Assembly (NCBI RefSeq): GCF_001476895.1
Contig: NZ_LDTB01000010.1
Location: 140,089-204,088 of the forward strand
DNA length: 64,000 bases
Origin: Sphingomonas endophytica
Lineage (GTDB): Bacteria > Pseudomonadota > Alphaproteobacteria > Sphingomonadales > Sphingomonadaceae
Direction of reading: 5' to 3'
The translations under genes and the position numbers were made by a program. The notes beneath the pieces are model-generated. The model did not search any database and had not been told where the DNA came from. It saw nothing but the letters and a program-made list of their open reading frames with translations. Shown one piece after another: positions 17,884 through 26,147 of the stretch; the stretch's first letter is position 1, and the number at the start of each line of letters is the position of its first letter.

Positions 17884-18209
17884 CGCTCCGGCTTGAACCC
17901 CACCTCCACGCCGCCGCCATGCACCAGCACCGGGCGCTTGATGGCCGAGGGATGCGCGATCATCACCGTGCGTGCCTTCGCCGCGTCGAGATCGGCCTTG
18001 TCCGCGTCGGGCAGTTTGCGGAAGGTGGTGCCCGCGCGGTTGAGCAGCACCTCCCACCCGAGCCGCGCGATCCACGCATCCAGCGCGGTTGGATCGACGC
18101 CGAGCTTCTTGAAATCATAGAAGGTGTAGGCGACCTCGTGATCGGTCAACCACGTGCGGGCCTTCTTCACGGTGTCGCAATTCGGGATGCCGTACAGGCA
18201 GATCGTCAT
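17862..18209 (-). CDS. ArsC/Spx-like reductase family protein (YffB type)
   Basis: A 115-residue thioredoxin-fold protein. GIPNCDTVKKAR has the active Cys11 with Lys and Arg behind it, and RPVLVHGGGVEVGFKPERY is the family C-terminus. The pattern fits the YffB/Spx branch of the ArsC family more than true arsenate reductases. No ars genes are near. YffB proteins are thought to be glutathione-linked reductases, but the substrate is unknown. Confidence 0.88.
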   Translation of the reverse strand: MTICLYGIPNCDTVKKARTWLTDHEVAYTFYDFKKLGVDPTALDAWIARLGWEVLLNRAGTTFRKLPDADKADLDAAKARTVMIAHPSAIKRPVLVHGGGVEVGFKPERYAALFG

Positions 18210-18299
18210 GACGTTCCTCCGGTCGCTGATCCGCGCCCGTCATAGCGTCGGCACCGTCCTGCACCATAGCGCGCGGCGACCCGTCGTGACGATCGGCGC

Positions 18300-18875
18300 C
18301 TACCGCGCGGCGGGGACGATCAACTGGCGCACCATGCGGAGTTCGACGCCGTAATTGGGATGCCTGACGGGATCGATCGGCGTGGTGCGGAACAGATAAA
18401 GGGCTTCGGCGCCGCCCTCGGGGCGTTGCTTCTGGATACCGCTGATCTCCGAACGGACATTGCCGAAGGTCGCGCTGCGCACCGGTACGGCGACGAACCC
18501 ACCCCCGCCGCGTGCCTCCGCCGCCGTCAGCAGCCGCTTCCACGCACGCTCGTCGACGCGTCCGTCCGTATGGGTCACGCGGACGGCGCAGGCGTGATAG
18601 GGTGGCGCCTCGATCGTGACGATCATCCGGCTGCCGTCCGTCATGGGAATGTCCCAGCCGCGACCGGGATCGTCCTTCAGATAGATGCGCAGCTCCGCCG
18701 CGGTCAGCGCACGTGCGCCGGGAAGTTTCGCCATCGCCGCCTCGACCTGCGCATCGTCCGGGAACAGGCGGTTGCAGAGCATGTCGAAGACGCGCATCTG
18801 CCCATCGCCGGGAGCGGCCGGGGCGGCGGGCACATCAGCGGATTGCAGCGCGATGGCGAACAGGGCGGCGATCAT
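18300..18875 (-). CDS. Hypothetical exported protein, 191 residues
   Basis: Begins with a short hydrophobic segment (MIAALFAIALQSADVPAA) that is probably a signal peptide. The rest is soluble with one Cys in MLCNRLFPDD and another in YHACAVRV, a likely disulfide in the periplasm. I know of similar unnamed proteins in sphingomonads but no function. It is followed by 90 bases without a gene before the ArsC-like start. Confidence 0.7.
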   Translation of the reverse strand: MIAALFAIALQSADVPAAPAAPGDGQMRVFDMLCNRLFPDDAQVEAAMAKLPGARALTAAELRIYLKDDPGRGWDIPMTDGSRMIVTIEAPPYHACAVRVTHTDGRVDERAWKRLLTAAEARGGGGFVAVPVRSATFGNVRSEISGIQKQRPEGGAEALYLFRTTPIDPVRHPNYGVELRMVRQLIVPAAR

Positions 18876-19085
18876 CGGTCATGTCCATCGGCGAAAGGAA
18901 GGCGCGAAAGTGACACGGTTCGCCGCGTGCCGCCAGTGGGGGACGGCATGAGCCCTTGCCCCTCACGCGGAGCGGCGACGATCCGATGCGGTGCCTGGGG
19001 GCGCTATGGCCACATCACGCGAGGTGGCCGCGACGATGCCGCGCCAACCTCACACCCTGCGGCCCAACGGCGTCTCGCGACGCCG

Positions 19086-19133
19086 AATGATCCGGCCGCG
19101 ACCATGCCCGCACGGTCGCGGGTCCGGATCATT
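19086..19133 (-). terminator. Long inverted repeat at the end of guaA
   Basis: AATGATCCGG (19086-19095) pairs with CCGGATCATT (19124-19133), extended by CGCGACC/GGTCGCG inside. The repeat includes the guaA stop codon. No T-run follows, so it may act by Rho-blocking or by protecting the 3' end. The rest of the 253-base gap upstream of it (18876-19085) shows no gene. Confidence 0.5.
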
Positions 19134-20682
19134 CCCACTCGATCGTGCCGGGCGGCTTGGAGGTGTAGTCGTAGGTCACGCGGTTGATGCCCTTCACCTC
19201 GTTGATGATCCGCGTCGCCACCCGCGGCAGGAAGCCGCCCGGGAACTCGAACGCCTCTGCGGTCATCCCGTCGACCGAGGTCACCGCGCGGAGCGCCAGC
19301 ACGCTGTCATAGGTCCGCCCGTCGCCCATCACGCCGACCGAGCGCACCGGCAGCAGCACCGCAAACGCCTGCCAGATCGTGTCGTAAAGCCCGGCGTTGC
19401 GGATTTCCTCCAGATAGATGGCATCCGCCTTGCGCAGGATGTCGCAGCGCTCGCGCGTCACCTCGCCGGGGATACGGATCGCCAGGCCGGGTCCGGGGAA
19501 CGGATGGCGGCCGACGAACACGTCCGGCAGCCCCAACTCGCGGCCCAGTGCGCGCACCTCGTCCTTGAACAATTCGCGCAGCGGCTCGACGAGCTTCATG
19601 TTCATCCGCTCGGGCAGGCCGCCGACATTGTGATGGCTCTTGATCGTCACCGACGGGCCGCCGGTAAAGCTGACGCTCTCGATCACGTCGGGGTAGAGCG
19701 TCCCCTGCGCCAGGAAGTCCGCGCCGCCGATCTTCTTCGCCTCCGCTTCGAACACGTCGATGAAGGTCTTGCCGATGAACTTGCGCTTCGCCTCCGGGTC
19801 GGTGACGCCGGCCAGGCCGTCCATGAACAGGTCCTGCGCCTGCACATGCACCAGCGGGATGTTGTAGGCGCCGCGGAACAGGCCCACGACCTGCTCGGCC
19901 TCGCCCTCGCGCAGGATGCCGCCATCGACGAACACGCAGGTCAGCTGCTCGCCGATCGCCTCGTGAATCAGCACCGCCGCGACCGCCGAATCGACGCCGC
20001 CGGACAGGCCGCAGATCACGCGCTTGTCGCCGACCTGTTCGCGGATCTCCGCGATCTTGACGCTGCGGAACTCGGCCATCGTCCAGTCGCCCGCCAGCCC
20101 GCAGACGTGGCGTGCGAAATTGGCGATCAGCTTCGCGCCATCGGGGGTATGGACGACCTCCGGGTGGAACTGCATCCCGTAGAAGCGTCGCGCCTCGTCG
20201 GCGGTGATCGCGAACGGCGCGCCCGGGGAGGAGGCGACCGGCGCGAACCCGGGCGCGAGCGCCGCGACGTGATCGCCGTGGCTCATCCACACCTGATGCT
20301 TTTCGCCCGACTGCCACAAACCGTCGAACAGCGCGCAGGTCTGGTCGACCTCGACGAAGGCCAGGCCGAACTCACCCGACATGCCCTTTTCAACGCGCCC
20401 GCCGAGCTGGGTGTTCATCACCTGCTGGCCATAGCAGATGCCGAGGACCGGGATCCCGGCCTCGAAGATCGCCTGCGGCGCGCGCGGGCTATTATGATCG
20501 ACGACCGAGGCCGGGCCACCGGACAGGATCACGCCTTTGGGCCGCAACCGCGCGAAGGCGTCGGCGGCGGACTGGAAGGGCACGACCTCGCTATAGACGC
20601 CCGCCTCGCGCACGCGACGCGCGATCAGCTGAGTCACCTGGCTGCCGAAATCGACGATGAGGATGTTGTCGGGATGCTCCAT
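19129..20682 (-). CDS. guaA: GMP synthase (glutamine-hydrolysing)
   Basis: A 517-residue two-domain enzyme that turns XMP into GMP. The glutamine amidotransferase domain comes first: nucleophile Cys in GICYGQQ, His and Glu in GMQFHPEV. The ATP-pyrophosphatase domain has [10 protein letters not shown], and the dimerisation end has [12 protein letters not shown]. The start is the ATG at 20682 ([15 protein letters not shown]). The gap to map upstream holds a palindromic repeat. Confidence 0.98.
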   Translation of the reverse strand: MEHPDNILIVDFGSQVTQLIARRVREAGVYSEVVPFQSAADAFARLRPKGVILSGGPASVVDHNSPRAPQAIFEAGIPVLGICYGQQVMNTQLGGRVEKGMSGEFGLAFVEVDQTCALFDGLWQSGEKHQVWMSHGDHVAALAPGFAPVASSPGAPFAITADEARRFYGMQFHPEVVHTPDGAKLIANFARHVCGLAGDWTMAEFRSVKIAEIREQVGDKRVICGLSGGVDSAVAAVLIHEAIGEQLTCVFVDGGILREGEAEQVVGLFRGAYNIPLVHVQAQDLFMDGLAGVTDPEAKRKFIGKTFIDVFEAEAKKIGGADFLAQGTLYPDVIESVSFTGGPSVTIKSHHNVGGLPERMNMKLVEPLRELFKDEVRALGRELGLPDVFVGRHPFPGPGLAIRIPGEVTRERCDILRKADAIYLEEIRNAGLYDTIWQAFAVLLPVRSVGVMGDGRTYDSVLALRAVTSVDGMTAEAFEFPGGFLPRVATRIINEVKGINRVTYDYTSKPPGTIEWE

Positions 20683-20758
20683 GGCGAGCCTGTAGCGGGA
20701 TGGTGCGCGGCGGGAAAGACCCCCTTTCCCCTGACAATCTGCCCGGTTCCTACCCGCC

Positions 20759-20778
20759 GTCCCTGCGCAGGGAGCGAC
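20759..20778. repeat. Short palindromic repeat between map and guaA
   Basis: GTCCCTGCGCAGGGAGCGAC is a hairpin-forming element of the repeat family scattered over the window. It may separate the map and guaA transcripts. Confidence 0.45.
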
Positions 20779-20801
20779 GGCTGCGAGCGGACGGATGGGG
20801 G

Positions 20802-21587
20802 TTATCCCCGCACGCCCTTCGGCACCGCCTCCCCCTCGCGTAGCGTCAGCACCTCGACGCCCGTCGCGGTCACGGCCACGGTATGCTCGAACTGCGCCGA
20901 CAGTTTCCCGTCGCCGGTCACGACGGTCCACCCGTCGTCGCGGGTCGCGACCTTGCGGGTGCCCTGATTGACCATCGGCTCGACCGTGAAGGTCATCCCC
21001 TCGCGCAGCGTGCCGCCCGTTCCCGGGCGACCATAATTGAGCACCTCGGGCGACTCGTGCATCTCGCGCCCGATGCCATGGCCGCAAAAGTCGCGGACGA
21101 CCGAATAGCCGTTCTGCTTGGCGTGCCGGTCGATCGCCGCACCGACATCGCCCAGCCGCGCGCCGGGGCGGACCTGCGCGATCCCCTGCCACATCGCCTC
21201 CTGCGCCACGCGGACCAGCCGCCGGGCGGCGGCACCGACCGCACCGACGACATAGGTCTTGCTGGAATCGGCGATGAACCCATTCTTCTCCAGCGTGATG
21301 TCCAGGTTCACGATATCGCCGTCCCGGACGATATCGCCGGCGGCGGGCACGCCGTGGCAGACGACCTGATTGATCGAGCTGTTGAGGACATAGGCGAAGC
21401 CATATTGCCCCTTGCTGGCGGGCCGGGCGTGGCAATCGTCGACGATATAGCGCTCGACCATGTCGTTGATCGCCAGCGTCGACATGCCTGCAAGCGGCTG
21501 ACGGTCGAGCATCGTGAACACGGAGGCGAGCAGCCGGCCCGATTCGCGCATCAGGTCGAGTTCGGCGGGCGTCTTGATCGGGATCAC
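20802..21587 (-). CDS. map: Type I methionine aminopeptidase (first copy)
   Basis: A 261-residue enzyme that removes the initiator Met from new proteins. The five metal ligands can be placed in [16 protein letters not shown] (two Asp), [11 protein letters not shown] (His), FTVEPMV (Glu) and AQFEHT (Glu). The GTG start at 21587 overlaps the stop of the ParD-like gene (GTGA). The N-terminus is short, without the SH3-binding extension. A second map lies at 62 kb and differs clearly. Confidence 0.96.
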   Translation of the reverse strand: MIPIKTPAELDLMRESGRLLASVFTMLDRQPLAGMSTLAINDMVERYIVDDCHARPASKGQYGFAYVLNSSINQVVCHGVPAAGDIVRDGDIVNLDITLEKNGFIADSSKTYVVGAVGAAARRLVRVAQEAMWQGIAQVRPGARLGDVGAAIDRHAKQNGYSVVRDFCGHGIGREMHESPEVLNYGRPGTGGTLREGMTFTVEPMVNQGTRKVATRDDGWTVVTGDGKLSAQFEHTVAVTATGVEVLTLREGEAVPKGVRG

Positions 21588-21766
21588 GCGGCGTGTGCCG
21601 TGCGCTCGCGGGCGACGATCTCGTTGAACGAGAGCGTCGGGCTGGCCTCGGCGAGCATCCCGATCTTCATCCAGAACTCCGCCTGCGAATTGATCGAGCG
21701 GCACATCACCGCACTGGCACGACGCGCTTCCTCGTGCAGCCGCTCGTCGATCTTCACAATGCCCAC
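21584..21766 (-). CDS. ParD-like family protein
   Basis: A 60-residue protein from a GTG at 21766 with GGAG 6 bases before it. [21 protein letters not shown], then [18 protein letters not shown], is a ribbon-helix-helix-like domain of the ParD_like type. Despite the name no ParE toxin gene is adjacent; the partner is map, with which it overlaps by 4 bases. It may bind DNA and control map, but this is inference. Upstream ATGs (21793, 21784) are possible starts. Confidence 0.8.
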   Translation of the reverse strand: MGIVKIDERLHEEARRASAVMCRSINSQAEFWMKIGMLAEASPTLSFNEIVARERTAHAA

Positions 21767-21885
21767 ACGGCTTCTCCACGACATTATCAACATACGAAAC
21801 GTATATGGTTTGCACTGTCGATTGTCACGCCGCCGTCCTTGGCCTTCTATCCCGCCATCGAAGGAATGACCGGTCGCGAAGGGCA

Positions 21886-21919
21886 CGAAAAAGGCCGCCC
21901 CGTTTCCGGAGCGGCCTCT
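21886..21919 (-). terminator. Rho-independent terminator after rplQ
   Basis: On the minus strand AGGCCGCTCCG pairs with CGGGGCGGCCT around a GAAA loop and is followed by TTTTTCGTG. This is the clearest terminator in the region and ends the alpha operon. Confidence 0.9.
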
Positions 21920-21940
21920 TCACTCGGCGCTGGCGCCCGA

Positions 21941-22366
21941 TCAGGCGGCGGCGTCGAAATCCTCGTCGTCGTTCACGACCGGGCCCGAATCCTGGCCCTT
22001 GGCCGAGACGTCACGATCGACGAACTCGATGATCGCCATCGGCGAGGCGTCCGACGCGCGGATGCCGGCCTTGATGATGCGGGTGTAGCCGCCGTTGCGG
22101 TCGGCATAGCGCTTGGCCAGCACGTCGAACAGCTTCACGAGCTGCGCGTCGTCCAGCAGCCGCGCGTGCGCCAGACGGCGGTTCGACAGGCCGCCCTTCT
22201 TGCCCAGCGTCACCAGCTTCTCGATGTACGGGCGCAGTTCCTTCGCCTTGGCGACGGTCGTGGTGATCTGCTCATGCTTGATGAGCGCGGCCGACATGTT
22301 GCGGAACAGCGCGATGCGATGTGCCGAGGTACGCTGCAGCTTACGACCGCCTACACGATGGCGCAT
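21941..22366 (-). CDS. rplQ: 50S ribosomal protein L17
   Basis: A 141-residue protein of the large subunit near the exit tunnel. [24 protein letters not shown] is the typical start. The C-terminal 25 residues are an acidic extension (ending in DEDFDAAA) beyond the core. It is the last gene of the alpha operon, 258 bases after rpoA, with a strong terminator behind it. Confidence 0.98.
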   Translation of the reverse strand: MRHRVGGRKLQRTSAHRIALFRNMSAALIKHEQITTTVAKAKELRPYIEKLVTLGKKGGLSNRRLAHARLLDDAQLVKLFDVLAKRYADRNGGYTRIIKAGIRASDASPMAIIEFVDRDVSAKGQDSGPVVNDDEDFDAAA

Positions 22367-22449
22367 GATAGTCTTCCTTCTCGTTCGTCAGGGGGCCGTT
22401 TGACGGAAACCCCGGGACAGGTGGGGACGGCAGGCCCACCCGGATAACC

Positions 22450-22478
22450 GTCGCCCCTGCGAAGGCAGGGGCCCTTGT
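22450..22478. repeat. Palindromic repeat inside the alpha operon (rpoA-rplQ gap)
   Basis: TCGCCCCTGCGAAGGCAGGG starts a hairpin element in the 258-base gap between rpoA and rplQ. A second hairpin (GACGCGGC/GCCGCGTC, about 22530-22550) lies in the same gap. No coding frame is credible there. Confidence 0.6.
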
Positions 22479-22624
22479 CTTGGTCGGCGTGCGGGACGCC
22501 GGTTGGTAGCAGAAGGTGACCGGGTGGCGACGCGGCGGAGCCGCGTCGTCGGTCGGGGCGGCTTGCCGTCCCGCCGGCCGGGCTTACGCCGTCTCGCGGA
22601 TAGCTCGCGCCATCCGCGTGCGGC

Positions 22625-23689
22625 TTAGCCCATAATCTCCTGCTCGAGCTTCTTGGCGACTTCCTCGATGTTCTCGGGCGGCCAGCCGGGGATTTCCATG
22701 CCCAGCCGCAGCCCCATCGAGGACAGCACTTCCTTGATCTCGTTGAGCGACTTGCGGCCGAAATTCGGCGTGCGCAGCATCTCGGCCTCGGTCTTGCCGA
22801 CCAGATCGCCGATGTAGATGATGTTGTCGTTCTTGAGACAGTTGGCCGAACGGACCGACAGTTCCAGCTCGTCGACCTTCTTGAGCAGGTAACGGTTGAT
22901 CTGCGCGGTGTCGCTGGGCGCTTCGCCACCCGTCGCCGCCGGGGCCGCGACGCCGATCGGTGCCGAGCGCGTGACCGACGAGTCGTCGAAGTGGACGAAC
23001 AGCGCCAGCTGGTCCTGAAGGATGCGTCCGGCATAGCCGACCGCGTCTTCCGGGGTCACGGTGCCGTCGGTCTCGATCGTCAGCGTCAGCTTGTCATAGT
23101 CCAGATCCTGCCCGACGCGGGTCGGATCGACCTTGTACGACACCTGGCGTACCGGCGAGTAGAGCGCGTCAACCGGGATCAGGCCGATCGGCGCATCCGC
23201 CGGACGGTTGTTCACCGCCGCGACATAGCCCTTGCCGACGTCGGCGGTCAGTTCCATGTTGAACGTCGCGCCGTCGTCGAGGTGGCAGATGACCAGATCG
23301 GGGTTCATCACCTCGATATCGCCCGACACCGCGATGTCGCCCGCCTTCACCTCGGCCGGACCGGTGGCGGACAGCTGGAGGCGCTTCGGGCCCTCGCCCT
23401 GCATCTTGAGCGCGATCTGCTTCACGTTCAGGACGATGTCGGTCACGTCCTCGCGAACGCCCGCCAGCGAGCTGAATTCGTGCAGCACGTTCTCGATCTT
23501 GATCGACGTCACCGCCGCGCCTTGCAGCGACGACAGCAGCACGCGACGCAGCGCGTTGCCCAGCGTCAGGCCGAAGCCCCGCTCCAGCGGCTCGGCGATG
23601 AAGGTCGCCTTGCGCTTGCCGTCACCGCTCTTCTTCTCGAGCTGGTTGGGCTTCTTCAGTTCTTGCCAGTTCTTTGCGTTGACAGACAA
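22625..23689 (-). CDS. rpoA: DNA-directed RNA polymerase subunit alpha
   Basis: A 354-residue protein when started at TTG 23689 ([15 protein letters not shown]), with GGGGACGAG before it. A GTG at 23722 would add 11 residues that do not look conserved. The N-terminal domain ([20 protein letters not shown]) dimerises and holds beta and beta'. The C-terminal domain ([22 protein letters not shown], then [12 protein letters not shown]) binds UP elements and activators. rpsD, which precedes rpoA in many bacteria, is absent. Confidence 0.98.
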   Translation of the reverse strand: MSVNAKNWQELKKPNQLEKKSGDGKRKATFIAEPLERGFGLTLGNALRRVLLSSLQGAAVTSIKIENVLHEFSSLAGVREDVTDIVLNVKQIALKMQGEGPKRLQLSATGPAEVKAGDIAVSGDIEVMNPDLVICHLDDGATFNMELTADVGKGYVAAVNNRPADAPIGLIPVDALYSPVRQVSYKVDPTRVGQDLDYDKLTLTIETDGTVTPEDAVGYAGRILQDQLALFVHFDDSSVTRSAPIGVAAPAATGGEAPSDTAQINRYLLKKVDELELSVRSANCLKNDNIIYIGDLVGKTEAEMLRTPNFGRKSLNEIKEVLSSMGLRLGMEIPGWPPENIEEVAKKLEQEIMG

Positions 23690-23783
23690 GCTCTCGTCCC
23701 CTGGGGTTGGGCTCCCCCGCACGAGCGGGAGCGCCGGAGTATAAGACGCGACCGCTCGTCAGCGGTCGCGCGAAGAAGAACGA

Positions 23784-24173
23784 TCAGACGCGACGACGCT
23801 TGGACGGACGCACGCCGTTGTGCGGGATCGAGGTCACGTCGCGGATCGACGTGATCTGGAAACCGACCGCCTGCAGCGCGCGCAGCGCCGACTCGCGGCC
23901 CGATCCCGGACCCTTCACCTCGACCTCCAGCGTGCGGACGCCGTGCTCGGCGGCCTTCTTGCCCGCGTCCTCGGCCGCGACCTGCGCCGCGTACGGCGTC
24001 GACTTGCGGCTGCCCTTGAAGCCCATCATGCCGGCCGACGACCAGCTGATCGCATTGCCCTGCGCATCGGTGATGGTGATCATGGTGTTGTTGAAGCTGG
24101 CGTTCACGTGCGCGACGCCCGCGGTGATGTTCTTGCGCTCGCGCCGACGAATGCGCTGCGGTGCCTGTGCCAT
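23784..24173 (-). CDS. rpsK: 30S ribosomal protein S11
   Basis: A 129-residue platform protein of the small subunit. [21 protein letters not shown] and [10 protein letters not shown] at the end are family hallmarks. It is the second gene of the alpha operon, between rpsM and rpoA. Confidence 0.98.
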   Translation of the reverse strand: MAQAPQRIRRRERKNITAGVAHVNASFNNTMITITDAQGNAISWSSAGMMGFKGSRKSTPYAAQVAAEDAGKKAAEHGVRTLEVEVKGPGSGRESALRALQAVGFQITSIRDVTSIPHNGVRPSKRRRV

Positions 24174-24255
24174 ATGGTATTCCTGACCCTAGATTCCAGT
24201 ACGGAGGGCGGCGGGCTGTCAGCCCCAAGCCTGCCTTCCGGCGGAGAAGATGACG

Positions 24256-24278
24256 AAAACAATCCCCCGGATTGTTTT
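24256..24278 (-). terminator. Attenuator-like hairpin after rpsM
   Basis: AAAACAATCC (24256-24265) pairs perfectly with GGATTGTTTT (24269-24278) around three bases, directly after the rpsM stop. On the minus strand the 3' arm itself ends in TTTT. It could lower transcription into rpsK, rpoA and rplQ or simply mark RNA processing. Confidence 0.55.
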
Positions 24279-24279
24279 C

Positions 24280-24648
24280 TTACTTCTTCTTGCCCGCGAT
24301 CGGCTTCGCCTTGCCCTTGCGGGTGCGCGCGTTGGTGTGCGTGCGCTGACCGCGGACCGGCAGGCCCTTGCGGTGACGCAGGCCGCGATAGCAGGCCAGG
24401 TCCATCAGGCGCTTGATGTTCATCGCGGTCTCGCGGCGCAGATCGCCCTCGACCGTGTGATCGGCGTCGATCGTCTCGCGGATCTGCAGCACTTCCTGAT
24501 CGCTCAGGTCCTGTACGCGGCGATCGGCGGCGATGTTCAGCTTCGTGGTGATCTCCAGCGCCTTGGCCGGACCGATGCCGTGGATATAGGTCAGCGCGAT
24601 CAGAACGCGCTTGTTGGTCGGGATATTGACACCCGCGATACGTGCCAT
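24280..24648 (-). CDS. rpsM: 30S ribosomal protein S13
   Basis: A 122-residue head protein of the small subunit that touches the P-site tRNA and bridges to L5. [15 protein letters not shown] is the normal start, and [14 protein letters not shown] precedes the Lys-rich end. It is the first gene of the alpha operon, with a promoter candidate 160 bases upstream. Confidence 0.98.
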   Translation of the reverse strand: MARIAGVNIPTNKRVLIALTYIHGIGPAKALEITTKLNIAADRRVQDLSDQEVLQIRETIDADHTVEGDLRRETAMNIKRLMDLACYRGLRHRKGLPVRGQRTHTNARTRKGKAKPIAGKKK

Positions 24649-24805
24649 GAACTTGTTCTCCTGTGCTCCACGGGATGCGGCATGGCTGCCACGCACCCCA
24701 TCTCGTCGCATTGACCTCCCGCCTCGCCTTCTCCCCCTTGCCGGACGCAAGGAAACGGCGAGCACGAAGACATGCCGCCGGGAATCGGTGATATGGGAAC
24801 GGAAG

Positions 24806-24834
24806 CCGTTAAGCGCGCCGCAACGCACTGTCAA
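24806..24834 (-). promoter_or_regulatory. Promoter of the alpha operon (rpsM)
   Basis: On the minus strand TTGACA (24834-24829), a 17-base spacer, then TAACGG (24811-24806). The -35 box is perfect and overlaps the stop codon of the small membrane protein gene. It gives rpsM a leader of about 150 bases, room for an S4- or S13-type control structure. Confidence 0.6.
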
Positions 24835-25067
24835 GCGAGCGGTTCCTGCACCGCACGCCGAAGGATCGCCCAGCGCCGCAGCGCGACCACGAACCACGCC
24901 AGTTCGACCAATCCGAACGGCCACGCCCCCTGAAGGAAACCATAGGCCGAGCCGAGCAGGCAACCGAGCGCGAACAGGAACGTCCACACCGGCGCGCGCT
25001 CCTCCAGCGCATAGCAGACAAGCGTAAACGAAACCGCGAACAGGCCGAAGGCGTCGAGAGCGTTCAT
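24831..25067 (-). CDS. Small integral membrane protein, 78 residues
   Basis: Starts at [23 protein letters not shown] (25067). Three hydrophobic stretches (about 6-20, 28-44 and 48-65) suggest two or three membrane helices, with a short basic tail ([10 protein letters not shown]). The [19 protein letters not shown] segment is familiar from unnamed sphingomonad proteins. No function known. It sits between adk and rpsM. Confidence 0.7.
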   Translation of the reverse strand: MNALDAFGLFAVSFTLVCYALEERAPVWTFLFALGCLLGSAYGFLQGAWPFGLVELAWFVVALRRWAILRRAVQEPLA

Positions 25068-25106
25068 CCATGGGCTTGTGGCGGATGCGGCGGCCGTGGC
25101 CAAGAC

Positions 25107-25145
25107 ACGAAAGGGCCGGCGGAGGACAGGGAACCTCCGCCGGCC
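25107..25145 (-). terminator. Strong hairpin terminator downstream of adk
   Basis: GGCCGGCGGAGG (25114-25125) pairs perfectly with CCTCCGCCGGCC (25134-25145) and on the minus strand is followed by CTTTCGTGTCTTGG. It lies 300 bases past the adk stop. The gap between (25146-25447) holds a repeat pair and an open frame tail ending in GDTIIEIAA without a start codon. Confidence 0.7.
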
Positions 25146-25330
25146 ATCGACGCCCTTCGGGAGTTCAGGCGGCGATCTCGATGATCGTGTCACCGCTCGT
25201 GGGGCGTGAGCGGCGGTGGCGGCGACGGTTCGTCGCTGCCGACCGGATCGTCTCTACACCCGCGATCCCGACGATCGCGTGACGCCGTCATGAACTTTCG
25301 GTCATGTGGGAAAAGGCTAGGTACGAGCCT

Positions 25331-25440
25331 ACCGTCCCCCCGCCGCAAGCCGGGGTCCAGTCCGACGATGATGAAAGAGCGCAACCGTAGTCTTATGCGG
25401 ACGGCGCGGAACTGGACCCCGGCCTTCACCGGGGTGACGC
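25331..25440. repeat. Inverted pair of palindromic repeats after adk
   Basis: CCGCAAGCCGGGGTCCAGT on the left and ACTGGACCCCGGCCTTCACC on the right face each other, so the whole segment can fold back. It begins 8 bases after the adk stop on the minus strand. Confidence 0.7.
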
Positions 25441-25447
25441 CAAGAGC

Positions 25448-26104
25448 TTACTTCGACGCCCGTGCGTCGAGGATCGCGGCGATCTGCGCCGTCACCGCGT
25501 CCATATCGGCCATGCCATCGACCCGCGCGACCAGGCCACGCGCTTCGTAGATCGGGATGATCGGTGCCGTCTTGGCACGATATTCCGCCATCCGGGTCCG
25601 AACCGTCGCCTCGTTATCATCCGGGCGACGCTTGAACTCGTGCGCGCCGCAGACGTCGCAGGTGTCGGCGACCTTCGGCCGCTTGAACGTGTCGTGATAG
25701 CCCGCGCCGCAATTGCCGCAGGTGAAGCGCCCGACGATTCGCTCGACCAGCGCATCCTCGTTCACGTCGAGCTCGATCACCGCATCGAGCCGCTGCCCGC
25801 GCTCGGCAAGCAAGCCATCGAGCGACTCGGCCTGCGCAGCCGTGCGCGGATAGCCGTCGAAGATCGCACCGTTGCCAGTACCCGCATCAAGCCGCTCGCC
25901 GATCAGGGCCGAGACGATCGCGTCCGACACCAGCTCGCCGGCTTCCATCACCGCCTTGGCCTGAAGCCCGACCGGAGTGCCGGCCTTGACCGCCGCGCGC
26001 AGCATGTCGCCGGTGGAAAGCTGCGCCATGCCGCGCTGCTCGACCAGACGCTGCGCCTGGGTGCCCTTGCCCGCCCCCGGCGGCCCCAGCAGAATGATGT
26101 TCAC
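25448..26104 (-). CDS. adk: Adenylate kinase (zinc-type lid)
   Basis: A 218-residue enzyme that interconverts ATP+AMP and 2 ADP. The P-loop GPPGAGKGTQ is at residues 7-16. The lid carries four Cys as CGNC and CDVC (about 127-150), so it should bind a structural zinc, unlike the E. coli enzyme. It follows secY by 43 bases. The secY-adk pair is a common alphaproteobacterial arrangement. Confidence 0.97.
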   Translation of the reverse strand: MNIILLGPPGAGKGTQAQRLVEQRGMAQLSTGDMLRAAVKAGTPVGLQAKAVMEAGELVSDAIVSALIGERLDAGTGNGAIFDGYPRTAAQAESLDGLLAERGQRLDAVIELDVNEDALVERIVGRFTCGNCGAGYHDTFKRPKVADTCDVCGAHEFKRRPDDNEATVRTRMAEYRAKTAPIIPIYEARGLVARVDGMADMDAVTAQIAAILDARASK

Positions 26105-26147
26105 TGAACGCCTCCCTTGTCGCCCGTCCCTGTGCGGGCGTTCCTGC

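Noticed and set aside
17862..18209. An arsenic resistance locus
   Set aside because: The ArsC-like protein belongs to the YffB/Spx type and no arsR, arsB or acr3 gene is near.
21584..21886. A ParDE toxin-antitoxin locus
   Set aside because: Only a ParD-like protein is present; its neighbour is map and no ParE-like frame is found on either side.
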